Shown: positions 8,860-20,393 of the stretch, in pieces
Position numbering within the stretch: position 1 is the stretch's first letter
Layout of the letters: each line of letters starts with the position of its first letter
Origin: Acidimicrobiales bacterium
GTDB taxonomy: Bacteria; Actinomycetota; Acidimicrobiia; Acidimicrobiales; Bog-793
Direction of reading: 5' to 3'
Length of the DNA stretch: 32,253 bases
Assembly: GCA_035533595.1 (NCBI GenBank)
Contig: DATLTN010000063.1
Coordinates: 1 to 32,253, forward strand
Notes under the pieces: generated by a model
Told to the model about the DNA's origin: nothing
The model's database searches: none
What the model saw: only the letters and a program-made list of their open reading frames with translations
Translations under genes and position numbers: made by a program

Positions 8860-9399
8860 ATGGCTTCGCCGCTGAACGCAGAGGTCCGCTGCCCCACCGA
8901 GGGCCTCGTCCCCGACGACCCGATCACCCTCGTCGGCCTCGTCTTCGAGTGCGCGGGTGGCCTCCGCCGCCGCCTCGCGCCCACGGTGGAGCAAGAGCTC
9001 GGCGTCGGCGGACAGGCCTTCGAGGTCCTCGTCCGCCTGGAGCGCTCGCCCGGGGGCGCACTCAGGATGGCCGACCTCGCCGCGCAGACCGGCCTCACCC
9101 CCTCGGGCCTTACCCGTGCCCTCGACCGGCTGGTGCACGGCGGCCTCTGTGTGCGCGAGAGCTGCCCGAGCGACCGCCGCGGCACCTTCGCCCGCCTGAC
9201 ACCCGCGGGGAGCGCGCGCGTCGCCGAGGCCCTCGTCCGCCACCGCGACGACATCGACGCGCTGTTGGTCGACCTCTTCAGCGACGAGGAGCGGGGGGCG
9301 CTGCGCGACCTGCTGGCACGGCTGCGCGACCGGGTGCACCCCGACGCCGCGCTCGTGAGCGGCAGCGAGGCCGAAAACCTCGCCCCCCAGCCCGGCTGA
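8860..9399 (+). CDS. MarR-family transcriptional regulator
   Basis: 179 residues with a winged helix: RMADLAAQTGLTPSGLTRAL is the helix-turn-helix, and LVHGGLCVRESCPSDRRGTFARLT is the wing with the conserved DRRG-type turn. MarR proteins bind palindromic operators as dimers and release them on binding a ligand or on oxidation. Two cysteines near the wing (LCVRESC) make a thiol-sensing mode conceivable but unproven. The start at ATG 8860 is preferred over the longer frame because a -10 element ends six bases upstream. It probably controls itself and divergent yceI. Confidence 0.9.
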   Translation: MASPLNAEVRCPTEGLVPDDPITLVGLVFECAGGLRRRLAPTVEQELGVGGQAFEVLVRLERSPGGALRMADLAAQTGLTPSGLTRALDRLVHGGLCVRESCPSDRRGTFARLTPAGSARVAEALVRHRDDIDALLVDLFSDEERGALRDLLARLRDRVHPDAALVSGSEAENLAPQPG

Positions 9400-9482
9400 G
9401 GCGCGGCCCCCCGCCCGGAAGTGAAGGCGGAGAGCGCGAGCCATTAGCGTCCCCTTCGGACTTCGGTGAAGGGGAGGGCGAG

Positions 9483-12167
<2,685 letters not shown>

Positions 12168-12226
12168 GCCCGTCCGCCGCGCCGCCCTCCGCAGGCCCGT
12201 CGGCGGGACCGCAGCCGGCGGTGGGG

Positions 12227-12979
12227 TCAGCCGATGGTCACCAGCCGGCCGAGGCCGATCGCCCGCAGCGCCGTCTCGAGCTCGCTCGTGACGAGCGAGA
12301 CCCGGTTCATCACGAGCAGCACGCCGAACAGCGCGAGCAGCGCGGCCGAGGCCGCGACGACGACGACCGAATAGCGCCGCAGCAGCCGCAGGGGCGAGGT
12401 GAGCCGCGCCAGGCCGAGGCCGACGACGAGGAAGGGAACGCCGAGGCCGAGCGCGTAGACACCGAGCAGCACGGCACCCCTCCCGACGCCGCGCTCGGTC
12501 GCCGCCACTGCGAGCACCGAGGCGAGCACCGGCCCGATGCACGGCGTCCACCCGAAGCCGAAGGCCGCCCCCGCGAGGGGGGCGGCGAAGGGACCGAGGC
12601 GGGCGCGGCGCGGCGCGAAGCGCGCCTCGCCGTAGAGGGCGGGGAGGGGGAGGAAGAGCGAGCCCGCGAGGTAGAGCGCCATCGCGATCACCACCCCGCC
12701 GGAGATCTCGGTGATGAGCACCCGGTTACGCAGCGCGGCAGCACCGAGGGCGGTCGCCACCATCCCGAGGGCGACAAAGACGGCCCCGAAGCCGAGGATG
12801 AACAGGCCGGTGTCGCGCGCCACCCGCCAGGAGGGCGGCCGCTGCCCGGCCGCCTCGCCCCCGGCGAGGTCGATGCCCGTCACCATCGACAGGTAGGCGG
12901 GCACGACGGGCAGGACACAGGGCGAGACGAAAGAGGCGACGCCGCCGCCGAACGCCACCACGTATCCCACTTCGGCCAC
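12227..12979 (-). CDS. ccdA: CcdA-like cytochrome c biogenesis / thiol-disulfide transmembrane protein
   Basis: 250 residues with about six membrane helices. The redox cysteines of the CcdA/DsbD-beta family are present as FVSPCVLPVVPAYLS in the first helix and GWTPCIGPVLASVL in the fourth. CcdA passes electrons from cytoplasmic thioredoxin across the membrane to extracytoplasmic thiol oxidoreductases. The start is GTG 12979, with GGGAGG seven bases upstream; the longer open frame upstream lacks family similarity and overlaps the otsB promoter region. No ResA, ResB/ResC or thioredoxin gene is adjacent, so the partner must lie elsewhere. Confidence 0.9.
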   Translation of the reverse strand: MAEVGYVVAFGGGVASFVSPCVLPVVPAYLSMVTGIDLAGGEAAGQRPPSWRVARDTGLFILGFGAVFVALGMVATALGAAALRNRVLITEISGGVVIAMALYLAGSLFLPLPALYGEARFAPRRARLGPFAAPLAGAAFGFGWTPCIGPVLASVLAVAATERGVGRGAVLLGVYALGLGVPFLVVGLGLARLTSPLRLLRRYSVVVVAASAALLALFGVLLVMNRVSLVTSELETALRAIGLGRLVTIG

Positions 12980-13044
12980 CGCCGCACCTCCCTCCCGCTC
13001 CAGCCTCGCGCGCCCGCGCCTCGGGCCCGGCCGCGAGCGGCCCC

Positions 13045-13073
13045 TTGCGGCGGTGCGCCGCGGGCGGCATTGT
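13045..13073 (+). promoter_or_regulatory. Probable otsB promoter
   Basis: TTGCGG (13045-13050) and CATTGT (13068-13073) are separated by exactly 17 bases and lie 40 bases upstream of the otsB GTG. The -10 ends seven bases before an ATG (13081) that opens an 11-codon ORF ending on the otsB start codon. The -10 match is only moderate. Confidence 0.4.
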
Positions 13074-13112
13074 CGGCGCGATGACGGCGGCTGCGGGCGA
13101 CGGCGGCCGGCC

Positions 13113-13901
13113 GTGACCACGACGCGCACCGAGGCCGTCGAGCTCCTCGCGGCCGACCCGCCGCGCACCGCGCTCTTCGTCGACTTCGACGGCACGCTCG
13201 CGCCGATCGTCGCCGACCCGTCGCTGTCGGTCGCGCTCCCCGACACCGTCGCCACCCTCCGCCTGCTCGCGGGGCACCTGCACACGGTCGGGGTCGTCTC
13301 CGGACGCCCCGCGGCCTTCCTCCTGGAGCGCCTCGGCGGTGCCGGCGGGCTCCGCCTCTTCGGCCTCTACGGCTCCGAGGCCGTCGACGACGACGGGCGG
13401 GTCGCCGAGACGACGGCGCTCTCCAATGACCCGGCCGCGATCGCCGCCCTCGTGGCGCGGGCGCGCGCCGCCCTCCCCGCGGACGCGGTCGAGGACAAGG
13501 GGCGCTCGCTCGCCCTGCACTGGCGCCGTCACCCCCTCCTCGAGCCGACGATGCGCGGCCTCGCCGACGAGCTCGCCTCCGCCGCGGGGATGCGCGTGCA
13601 CGAGGCGAAGATGTCCCTCGAGCTGCTGCCCGCGGGCGCCCCGAGCAAGGGCACCGTCGTGCGCGCGGTCGCCGCCGGGCTGTCGTGCGTCGCCTTCGCC
13701 GGCGACGACCTCGGGGACCTCGCCGCCTTCGACGCCCTCGACGAGCTCGCCGCGGCCGGCGCGGGGACGCTGCGCATCGCGGTCGCCGGCCCCGAGATGC
13801 CCGCCGCCCTCGCGGCGCGCGCCGATCTGCAGGTCGAGGGGCCCGCAGAGCTCGCCGCGCTCTTCGGCGAGCTCGCCCGGCGCCTCGCCCCTGCGCGGTG
13901 A
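13113..13901 (+). CDS. otsB: Trehalose-6-phosphate phosphatase
   Basis: 262 residues of the HAD superfamily. The nucleophile motif is FVDFDGTLAPIV, motif II is VVSGRPAAF, the motif III lysine is in APSKGTVVRAV, and motif IV is FAGDDLGDLAAFDAL. It removes phosphate from trehalose-6-phosphate, giving the compatible solute trehalose. The start chosen is GTG 13113; the earlier in-frame ATG (13053) overlaps the predicted promoter. The acyltransferase follows after 19 bases, and the synthase otsA lies convergently beyond that, so the two pathway steps are close but not in one operon. Confidence 0.93.
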   Translation: MTTTRTEAVELLAADPPRTALFVDFDGTLAPIVADPSLSVALPDTVATLRLLAGHLHTVGVVSGRPAAFLLERLGGAGGLRLFGLYGSEAVDDDGRVAETTALSNDPAAIAALVARARAALPADAVEDKGRSLALHWRRHPLLEPTMRGLADELASAAGMRVHEAKMSLELLPAGAPSKGTVVRAVAAGLSCVAFAGDDLGDLAAFDALDELAAAGAGTLRIAVAGPEMPAALAARADLQVEGPAELAALFGELARRLAPAR

Positions 13902-13920
13902 GCGGCGGGGCGCCCGCGCG

Positions 13921-14640
13921 GTGAGCGGAGGGCGGCGGGGAACGGGCGCGGGAGAGCTCCTCTTCGCGCTCCGCAGCACCGTGGCGCTGTTCGCCGTCGG
14001 CCTCGTCCTCTGGCCGCTCGTCCTCGTCCTCCCCGGGGTGTCGCGCCGATGGTGGGTGCTGCACCGCGGGCTGCGGCTGATGGCCGCCGCGGGCGGCATC
14101 GGGCTCTCGATCGAGGGGCGGCCGCCGGAGGGCCCGGCCGTGCTCGTCCTCAACCACGAGAGCTACCTCGACGGGGCGATCCTCATCGCCGCCTCGCACC
14201 AGCCCCTCGAGATCGCCGTCGGCGCCGTCCTCGAGCACCAGAAGGTGCCCGGGCCCTTCCTCCGGCGGATCGGCTGCCTCTTCGTCGGGAGCGACGACGA
14301 GCCGGGGCGGTCACAGCTCGAGCGGCTGACGCGGGCTGCGGCGCGTGGCCACCTGGCGTTGTTTCCCGAGGGCCACCTCGTGCGCGAGGAGGCGCTCGGC
14401 CGCCTCCACCTCGGCGCCTTCGTCGCCGCGGCGAACGCCGGCGTGGCGGTGGTGCCGGCGGCGATCGTCGGCTCACGGCGGGTCCTCCCCCCGGGAGGGC
14501 GCCGCGCGCGACCGGGCGGGGTGACGCTGCGCTACGGGAGCGCGATCACCGCCGAGGGGAGCGGCTTCCGGGCAGCCCGCCGCCTCGCCGCTGCGGTCGA
14601 GGAGGCGCTCGGCGAGCTGCGCGGCCCGGTCGGCTCCTGA
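13921..14640 (+). CDS. 1-acyl-sn-glycerol-3-phosphate acyltransferase family protein (PlsC-like)
   Basis: 239 residues. A hydrophobic N-terminal helix (about 12-38) is followed by the acyltransferase motif I NHESYLDGAI (HX4D), motif III ALFPEGHL and motif IV VVPAAIVGSRR. The family transfers acyl groups from acyl-CoA or ACP to lysophospholipid-type acceptors at the membrane. The start is GTG 13921, the first start in the reading frame that leaves otsB intact. It is 6 bases from the convergent otsA stop. Its position between trehalose genes might hint at acylated trehalose, but this is only proximity. Confidence 0.88.
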   Translation: MSGGRRGTGAGELLFALRSTVALFAVGLVLWPLVLVLPGVSRRWWVLHRGLRLMAAAGGIGLSIEGRPPEGPAVLVLNHESYLDGAILIAASHQPLEIAVGAVLEHQKVPGPFLRRIGCLFVGSDDEPGRSQLERLTRAAARGHLALFPEGHLVREEALGRLHLGAFVAAANAGVAVVPAAIVGSRRVLPPGGRRARPGGVTLRYGSAITAEGSGFRAARRLAAAVEEALGELRGPVGS

Positions 14641-14646
14641 TCGTCC

Positions 14647-16029
14647 TCAGCCGCCGGCCGTGGCGCGGCGGGCGTGGCCGATGACCACGTCGTGCCAGGG
14701 GCCGGGGGGGAGCGCCGCCGAGGCGGCCGCGAGGCGCGCGGCGCGCGGGGCGCGCTCGGCCGCCGGCATCGCGAGCGCCTCGCCGAGGGCGCGCGCCGTG
14801 CCGGAGACGTCGAAGGGGTTCACCGCGAGCGCGTCGGCGCCGAGCTCCTCGAAGGCGCCCGCTTGACGGGAGAGGACGAGCACGCCGTCGCGGCCGTTCA
14901 CCACCGGGCCCTCCTTGGCGACGAGGTTCATCCCGTCGCGCACCGGGTTCACGAGCAGGACGTCGTAGCGGCGGAAGGCGGCGACGGTCGCCGGGAAGTC
15001 GTCGGCGATCTGCACCACGACCGGCGACCAGCCGGCGTTCCCGAAGCGCTCATTGATGCGCGCCGCCAGCTGCTCGGTCTCGGCCCGGTAGGCGAGGTAG
15101 TCGGCGAGGTCGGTCCGCGAGGCGTAGAGGCGGGCGACGAAGACGACCCCGCCGCGCAGCTGCGGGCGCTCGGCGAGCAGCTCCTCGTAGGCGAGGAAGC
15201 CGCGCAGCAGGTTCTTCGAGAGCTCGACGCGGTCGCTCCGCAGCAGCAGCTGGCGACCGTCGACGAGCTCGTCGAGGAGGCGTCCGCGGGCGAGGACCTC
15301 CTCGCTCTCCGCGAGGTGGCCGAAGGAGAGGGCATCGGTGCCGAGGGGGGCGACGAAGCTCTCCGCCGCGGCGCGGCCCGCGGCGCTGCGCGCGAAGCGC
15401 TCGCGCCAGCGCTCGGTGTGGAAGCCGCAGGCGCCGAAGGAGGAGAGGCCGTCGAGGAGCTCGGCGCGCACCACCTCGGGTAGCACCTCGAGCTCCTCGG
15501 GGGTGGCAAAGGGGGTGTGGCTGAAGTGGGCGGTCTTCAGGTCCGGGCGCGACCGCCGGAGGAAGGCCCCCACCAGGCAGAGGTGGTAGTCGTGGACGAC
15601 GACCGTCGCCCCCTCGTCGGCGTGCGCCGCCGCGGCCTCGGCGAAGAGGCGGTTGAACTCGCGGTAGGCCTCGAAGGCCGCGGCGAAGTGGTGGTCAAGG
15701 AGGGGGCGGCGGGGCAGGTCGAACAGGCCGTGGTGCAGGTACCAGAGGAGCTGGTTGGAGACGACGCCGTAGGCGGCGCGGTGGAGGGCCTCCTCGACTT
15801 CGACGAGGGAGAGGTCGCAGCCGGCGATCGCCTCCGGGAGCCCCTCGCGCGCGGCGCGCCGCTCCCCCTCGCTCATCGCCGCCGCGACGAAGGTGCTGTC
15901 GCGGCCGTCGAGGGCGCGGGCGAGGCTCGGGGCGAGGCCGCCCGCGCCGGTGCCGACGGTGAGCGAGCCGTCGGGCGCGACGTTGATCGTCGCGGGGCCG
16001 CGGTTGGCGACGACGACGAGCTCGCTCAA
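14647..16029 (-). CDS. otsA: Alpha,alpha-trehalose-phosphate synthase (GT20)
   Basis: 460 residues. It condenses UDP- or other NDP-glucose with glucose-6-phosphate to give trehalose-6-phosphate. Visible GT20 features are LVVVANRGPATI at the N-terminus, VVHDYHLCLVGAFLRR, HFSHTPFATPEELEVLP, the RSDRVELSKNLLRGF donor-site block (the usual DYTKG is ELSKN, as in an actinobacterial subgroup) and DVLLVNPVRDGMNLVAKE. The start is taken as TTG 16029, just before SELVVVANRGP, with GCGAGG seven bases upstream. A GTG at 16116 would add 29 residues but lies in the promoter of the opposite gene. Confidence 0.92.
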   Translation of the reverse strand: MSELVVVANRGPATINVAPDGSLTVGTGAGGLAPSLARALDGRDSTFVAAAMSEGERRAAREGLPEAIAGCDLSLVEVEEALHRAAYGVVSNQLLWYLHHGLFDLPRRPLLDHHFAAAFEAYREFNRLFAEAAAAHADEGATVVVHDYHLCLVGAFLRRSRPDLKTAHFSHTPFATPEELEVLPEVVRAELLDGLSSFGACGFHTERWRERFARSAAGRAAAESFVAPLGTDALSFGHLAESEEVLARGRLLDELVDGRQLLLRSDRVELSKNLLRGFLAYEELLAERPQLRGGVVFVARLYASRTDLADYLAYRAETEQLAARINERFGNAGWSPVVVQIADDFPATVAAFRRYDVLLVNPVRDGMNLVAKEGPVVNGRDGVLVLSRQAGAFEELGADALAVNPFDVSGTARALGEALAMPAAERAPRAARLAAASAALPPGPWHDVVIGHARRATAGG

Positions 16030-16107
16030 CGCGAGCCTCGCCTGGCGCGGGAGGGGTCCATCGCTGCATCTTCCCCCACGGCCCCTCCCCCCGGGGTCCA
16101 GCCTCCT

Positions 16108-16136
16108 TTGACGCACGTCGGCGCATCGTCCACAAT
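16108..16136 (+). promoter_or_regulatory. Sigma70-like promoter of the SAM-riboswitch transcript
   Basis: TTGACG (16108-16113) and CACAAT (16131-16136) have an exact 17-base spacer. Initiation about seven bases downstream would fall at about 16143, the very 5' end of riboswitch stem P1, which supports both calls. Confidence 0.7.
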
Positions 16137-16141
16137 GGCCA

Positions 16142-16241
16142 CATCATCCAGAGCGGCTGAGGGACGGGCCCGTCGACGCCGCGGCAACCAGTGATCCGCA
16201 TGCGCGGGTTGCAAGGTGCCAATGCCCGATCGATGAGGAGG
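16142..16241 (+). promoter_or_regulatory. SAM-I (S-box) riboswitch
   Basis: The conserved S-box core is readable. P1 pairs TCATC (16144-16148) with GATGA (16232-16236). After CAGAG, P2 pairs GCGGC (16153-16157) with GCCGC (16178-16182), with the kink-turn TGAGGGA between. GGCAACC (16183-16189) is the invariant J2/3 block. P3 pairs CCGC with GCGG around 16196-16207, and AAGGTGCCAATGCC (16213-16226) is the P4 region. The Shine-Dalgarno AGGAGG (16236-16241) begins on the last P1 base, so SAM binding should hide it and block translation; no separate terminator is seen. It controls the two genes that follow. Confidence 0.93.
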
Positions 16242-16247
16242 GACCGT

Positions 16248-17489
16248 ATGCCGCCGGTTGATGGACTCCGCTGCCGCGAGTGCGGCCGCAACTACCCCGC
16301 AGAGGCGATCCACGTCTGTGACTTCTGTTTCGGGCCGCTCGAGGTCGTTTACGACTACGACCAGCTGCGCGGCAAGGTCACGCACGAGTCGATCGCGGCG
16401 GGCCCGAACAGCATCTGGCGCTACGCGGCGCTCCTCCCCGTCGCCGGGGGGACGAGCATCGACCTCGGCGCCGGCTTCACGCCGCTCCTGCGCGCCGACC
16501 GCCTCGCCGCCGAGCTCGGCCTCGGGGAGCTGTGGCTGAAGGACGACACCCGCAACCCGACCGGCTCCTTCAAGGATCGGGTGGTCTCGGTCGCGCTCTC
16601 CAAGGCCCGCGAGCTCGGCCTCAAGGTCGCCGCCTGCGCCTCGACGGGCAACCTCGCGAACTCCGTGGCCGCGCACGCGGCGCGCGCCGGCATGGAGTCC
16701 TACGTCTTCATCCCGAAGTCCCTCGAGCAGGTAAAGATCGCGATGTCCGCGGTCTTTAACGGCCACCTCATCGCCGTCGAGGGCGACTACGACGACGTGA
16801 ACCGCCTCTGCGCGGAGCTCGCGAGCGAGCACCCCGACTGGGCCTTCGTGAACGTGAACGTCCGCCCGTACTACTCGGAGGGATCGAAGACCCTCGCCTT
16901 TGAGGTCGCCGAGCAGCTCGGCTGGACCGCCCCCGACCACGTCGTCGTGCCGATCGCCTCGGGGAGCCAGCTCACCAAAATCCACAAGGGCTTCCACGAG
17001 CTCGGCGTGCTCGGCCTGATCGACGACGGCGACTCGGTGCGGATCTCGGGCGCGCAGGCCGAGGGCTGCTCGCCGGTCGCCACCGCCTTCGCCGAGGGGA
17101 GCGACACGATCCGCCCGGTGCGCCCCGACACGATCGCCAAGTCGCTCGCGATCGGGAACCCCGCCGACGGCTGGTACGCGCTCGACGTGGTGCGCAAGAC
17201 CGGCGGCGCGATCGGCTCGGTGACCGACGCCGAGGTCCTCGACGGCATCCGGCTGCTCGCCCGCACCGAGGGGATCTTCGCCGAGACCGCGGGCGGCGTG
17301 ACGGTCGCGACGCTCGCCAAGTTCGCCCAGTCCGGCGTCGTGCGCCGCGACGAGCGGGTCGTCGCCTTCATCACCGGGAACGGGCTGAAGACCGTGGAGG
17401 CGCTCGGCGACACCGTCGGCCCCTCGGCGGTGATCCCCGCCACCCTCGCCGCCTTCAACGAGCTGCAGCAACAGGAGCGCGCCTCATGA
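16248..17489 (+). CDS. metM: Threonine synthase-like PLP enzyme, probable MetM-type homocysteine synthase
   Basis: 413 residues of the threonine synthase (thrC) family, PLP fold type II. An N-terminal zinc ribbon has C9/C12 and C24/C27. The Schiff-base lysine is K109 in NPTGSFKDRVV, with the phosphate-binding ACASTGNLANSVAAHAA. By homology it would convert O-phosphohomoserine to threonine. However, it lies behind a SAM-I riboswitch and overlaps a sulfur carrier gene by 4 bases. As I recall, the Streptomyces MetM/MetO pair with this layout makes homocysteine from O-phosphohomoserine and thiocarboxylated carrier, so that role is favoured. ATG 16248 follows AGGAGG by six bases; earlier starts lie inside the riboswitch. 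Confidence 0.85.
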   Translation: MPPVDGLRCRECGRNYPAEAIHVCDFCFGPLEVVYDYDQLRGKVTHESIAAGPNSIWRYAALLPVAGGTSIDLGAGFTPLLRADRLAAELGLGELWLKDDTRNPTGSFKDRVVSVALSKARELGLKVAACASTGNLANSVAAHAARAGMESYVFIPKSLEQVKIAMSAVFNGHLIAVEGDYDDVNRLCAELASEHPDWAFVNVNVRPYYSEGSKTLAFEVAEQLGWTAPDHVVVPIASGSQLTKIHKGFHELGVLGLIDDGDSVRISGAQAEGCSPVATAFAEGSDTIRPVRPDTIAKSLAIGNPADGWYALDVVRKTGGAIGSVTDAEVLDGIRLLARTEGIFAETAGGVTVATLAKFAQSGVVRRDERVVAFITGNGLKTVEALGDTVGPSAVIPATLAAFNELQQQERAS

Positions 17490-17761
17490 GCGTCACCGTC
17501 CGCATCCCGACCCAGCTGCGCCCGCTCACCGGTGGTGCCGGCGAGATCGCGCTCGAAGCGGCGACCGTGCGCGAGGCGATCGCCGCGCTCGAAGCCGAGC
17601 ACGCCGGCATTGGCGAGCGCCTCCTCGACGAGCAGGGCCAGCTCCGGCGCTTCGTCAACCTCTTCGTGAACGACGAGGACGTGCGCTTCCTCTCCGGCCT
17701 CGACACCCCGCTCGCGGCCGGCCAGACCCTCTCGGTGGTCCCGGCCGTCGCCGGCGGCTGA
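17486..17761 (+). CDS. metO: MoaD/ThiS-family sulfur carrier protein (CysO/MetO type)
   Basis: 91 residues with a ubiquitin-like fold. The N-terminus MSVTVRIPTQLRPLTGG, the block RFVNLFVNDEDVRFLSGL and the C-terminus VVPAVAGG closely follow mycobacterial CysO. The terminal Gly-Gly is adenylated and converted to a thiocarboxylate that donates sulfide to a PLP enzyme. Its ATG overlaps the stop of the upstream PLP enzyme (ATGA), so the two are co-translated under the SAM riboswitch. No cysM or Mec-type protease gene is adjacent, which favours pairing with the upstream enzyme over a cysteine-synthesis role. The activating MoeZ-like enzyme is outside the window. Confidence 0.92.
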   Translation: MSVTVRIPTQLRPLTGGAGEIALEAATVREAIAALEAEHAGIGERLLDEQGQLRRFVNLFVNDEDVRFLSGLDTPLAAGQTLSVVPAVAGG

Positions 17762-17830
17762 AGCCCCCGCTCCTCCCCGCGCCTCGTCGGCGGGCCCTCG
17801 CACCGCTTGCGGCGCCTGCCGAAGCGTGGT

Positions 17831-19547
<1,717 letters not shown>

Positions 19548-19594
19548 GCCAACCCGGGAGCGGCCTCCGCCGCACCCGAGCACGCACGTTCCGA

Positions 19595-19624
19595 GAACAA
19601 CCCCCGCTTCGGCGGGGGTTGTTC
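19595..19624 (+). terminator. groEL terminator hairpin
   Basis: A perfect 13-base-pair stem GAACAACCCCCGC / GCGGGGGTTGTTC closes a TTCG tetraloop 47 bases after the groEL stop. It is followed by a short T-containing stretch. Confidence 0.93.
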
Positions 19625-19687
19625 TGTTCCGTGGTTCCCATCGGCCGGCGCACCGGCTCTGCGGCGGGGGGGCCGGCCGGCCGGCCG

Positions 19688-19693
19688 TAGTAT
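19688..19693 (+). promoter_or_regulatory. Leaderless-type -10 element of hemQ
   Basis: TAGTAT ends seven bases before the hemQ GTG, so transcription should begin at or next to the start codon. No Shine-Dalgarno is present. No -35 element is recognisable in the GC-only sequence upstream. Confidence 0.5.
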
Positions 19694-19700
19694 CGGCCGC

Positions 19701-20393
19701 GTGAGCGACGCTGAGACCGAGAAGCCCGACGAACAGAGCTGGGCGGTGCTCCACCTCTTCGCCCCACTCGGCCCCGAGGCGCGCCGCGGCGAGATCGAGC
19801 TCGCGCTGAAGGAGTGCCAGAGCGCCGGGAGCCAGGTCGTCACGGTCGCGCTCCTCGGCCACAGGGCGGACCTCGGCCTGCTCGCGCTCGGCGAGGACGC
19901 CGCGACGCTGCGCCGCCTGCAGAGCGAGCTCCGGCGCGCCGGGGTGGCGCCGAGCTATTCCTACGTCTCGCGGACCGAGGTCTCGGAGTACGCGGCGGGC
20001 GCCCCCGCCGAGATGCGCGAGGCCCGGCTGCACCCGCGCCTGCCGCCCGAGGGGATGCCGGCCTTTTGCTTCTACCCGATGTCCAAGCGCCGCGAGGCCG
20101 GCGACAATTGGTACCGCCTGCCCTACGACGAGCGCCTCGCGCTGATGCACGGCCACGGCGCGGTGGGACGGACCTTCCGCGGGCGGGTCCTGCAGCTCGT
20201 GACGGGATCGACCGGCCTCGACGACTACGAGTGGGGCGTGACGCTCTTCGGGCGCAGCCCGGACGACCTGAAGGAGTGCGTCTACGAGATGCGCTTCGAC
20301 GAGGCCTCCGCCCGCTACGCCGAGTTCGGCCCGTTCCTGAGCGGCACCGTCGGTGAGCCCGACGCGGTGCTCGACGCGCTCGGCTGCGCATGA
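19701..20393 (+). CDS. hemQ: Coproheme decarboxylase / hydrogen peroxide-dependent heme synthase (HemQ, ChdC)
   Basis: 230 residues of the chlorite-dismutase-like family. The block CFYPMSKRREAGDNWYRLP carries the family's catalytic Tyr (Y125) and is followed by LMHGHGAVGRTF with the proximal heme His. The C-terminal signature is STGLDDYEWGVTLF plus YEMRFDEASARYAEFGPF. HemQ decarboxylates coproheme to protoheme in the coproporphyrin-dependent pathway of Actinomycetota and Firmicutes. It starts with GTG at 19701 behind a leaderless-type -10. It overlaps the next gene by 4 bases (ATGA), heading a three-gene operon with larE and a NIL-domain gene. Confidence 0.94.
   Translation: MSDAETEKPDEQSWAVLHLFAPLGPEARRGEIELALKECQSAGSQVVTVALLGHRADLGLLALGEDAATLRRLQSELRRAGVAPSYSYVSRTEVSEYAAGAPAEMREARLHPRLPPEGMPAFCFYPMSKRREAGDNWYRLPYDERLALMHGHGAVGRTFRGRVLQLVTGSTGLDDYEWGVTLFGRSPDDLKECVYEMRFDEASARYAEFGPFLSGTVGEPDAVLDALGCA

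Noticed and set aside
7392-9482. In-frame upstream extension of aconitase to about 1590 residues
   Set aside because: The extension runs antisense through the ABC ATPase and yceI and then through marR in another frame; family similarity begins at ATG 9483, behind a ribosome site.
12168-12226. Terminator between aconitase and ccdA
   Set aside because: The only pairing found has a bulge and a loop of about 20 bases, too weak to call.
16030-16116. N-terminal extension of otsA to GTG 16116
   Set aside because: The AGGAGG there is the complement of the riboswitch promoter region, and conserved GT20 sequence starts right after TTG 16029.
16191-16247. Earlier GTG/ATG starts for the threonine-synthase-like gene
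   Set aside because: They lie inside the SAM riboswitch; ATG 16248 has AGGAGG at ideal spacing.
19661-19687. CCGG-repeat stretch upstream of hemQ as a regulatory repeat
   Set aside because: Simple GC-only repeat typical of this genome's composition; no evidence of an operator.
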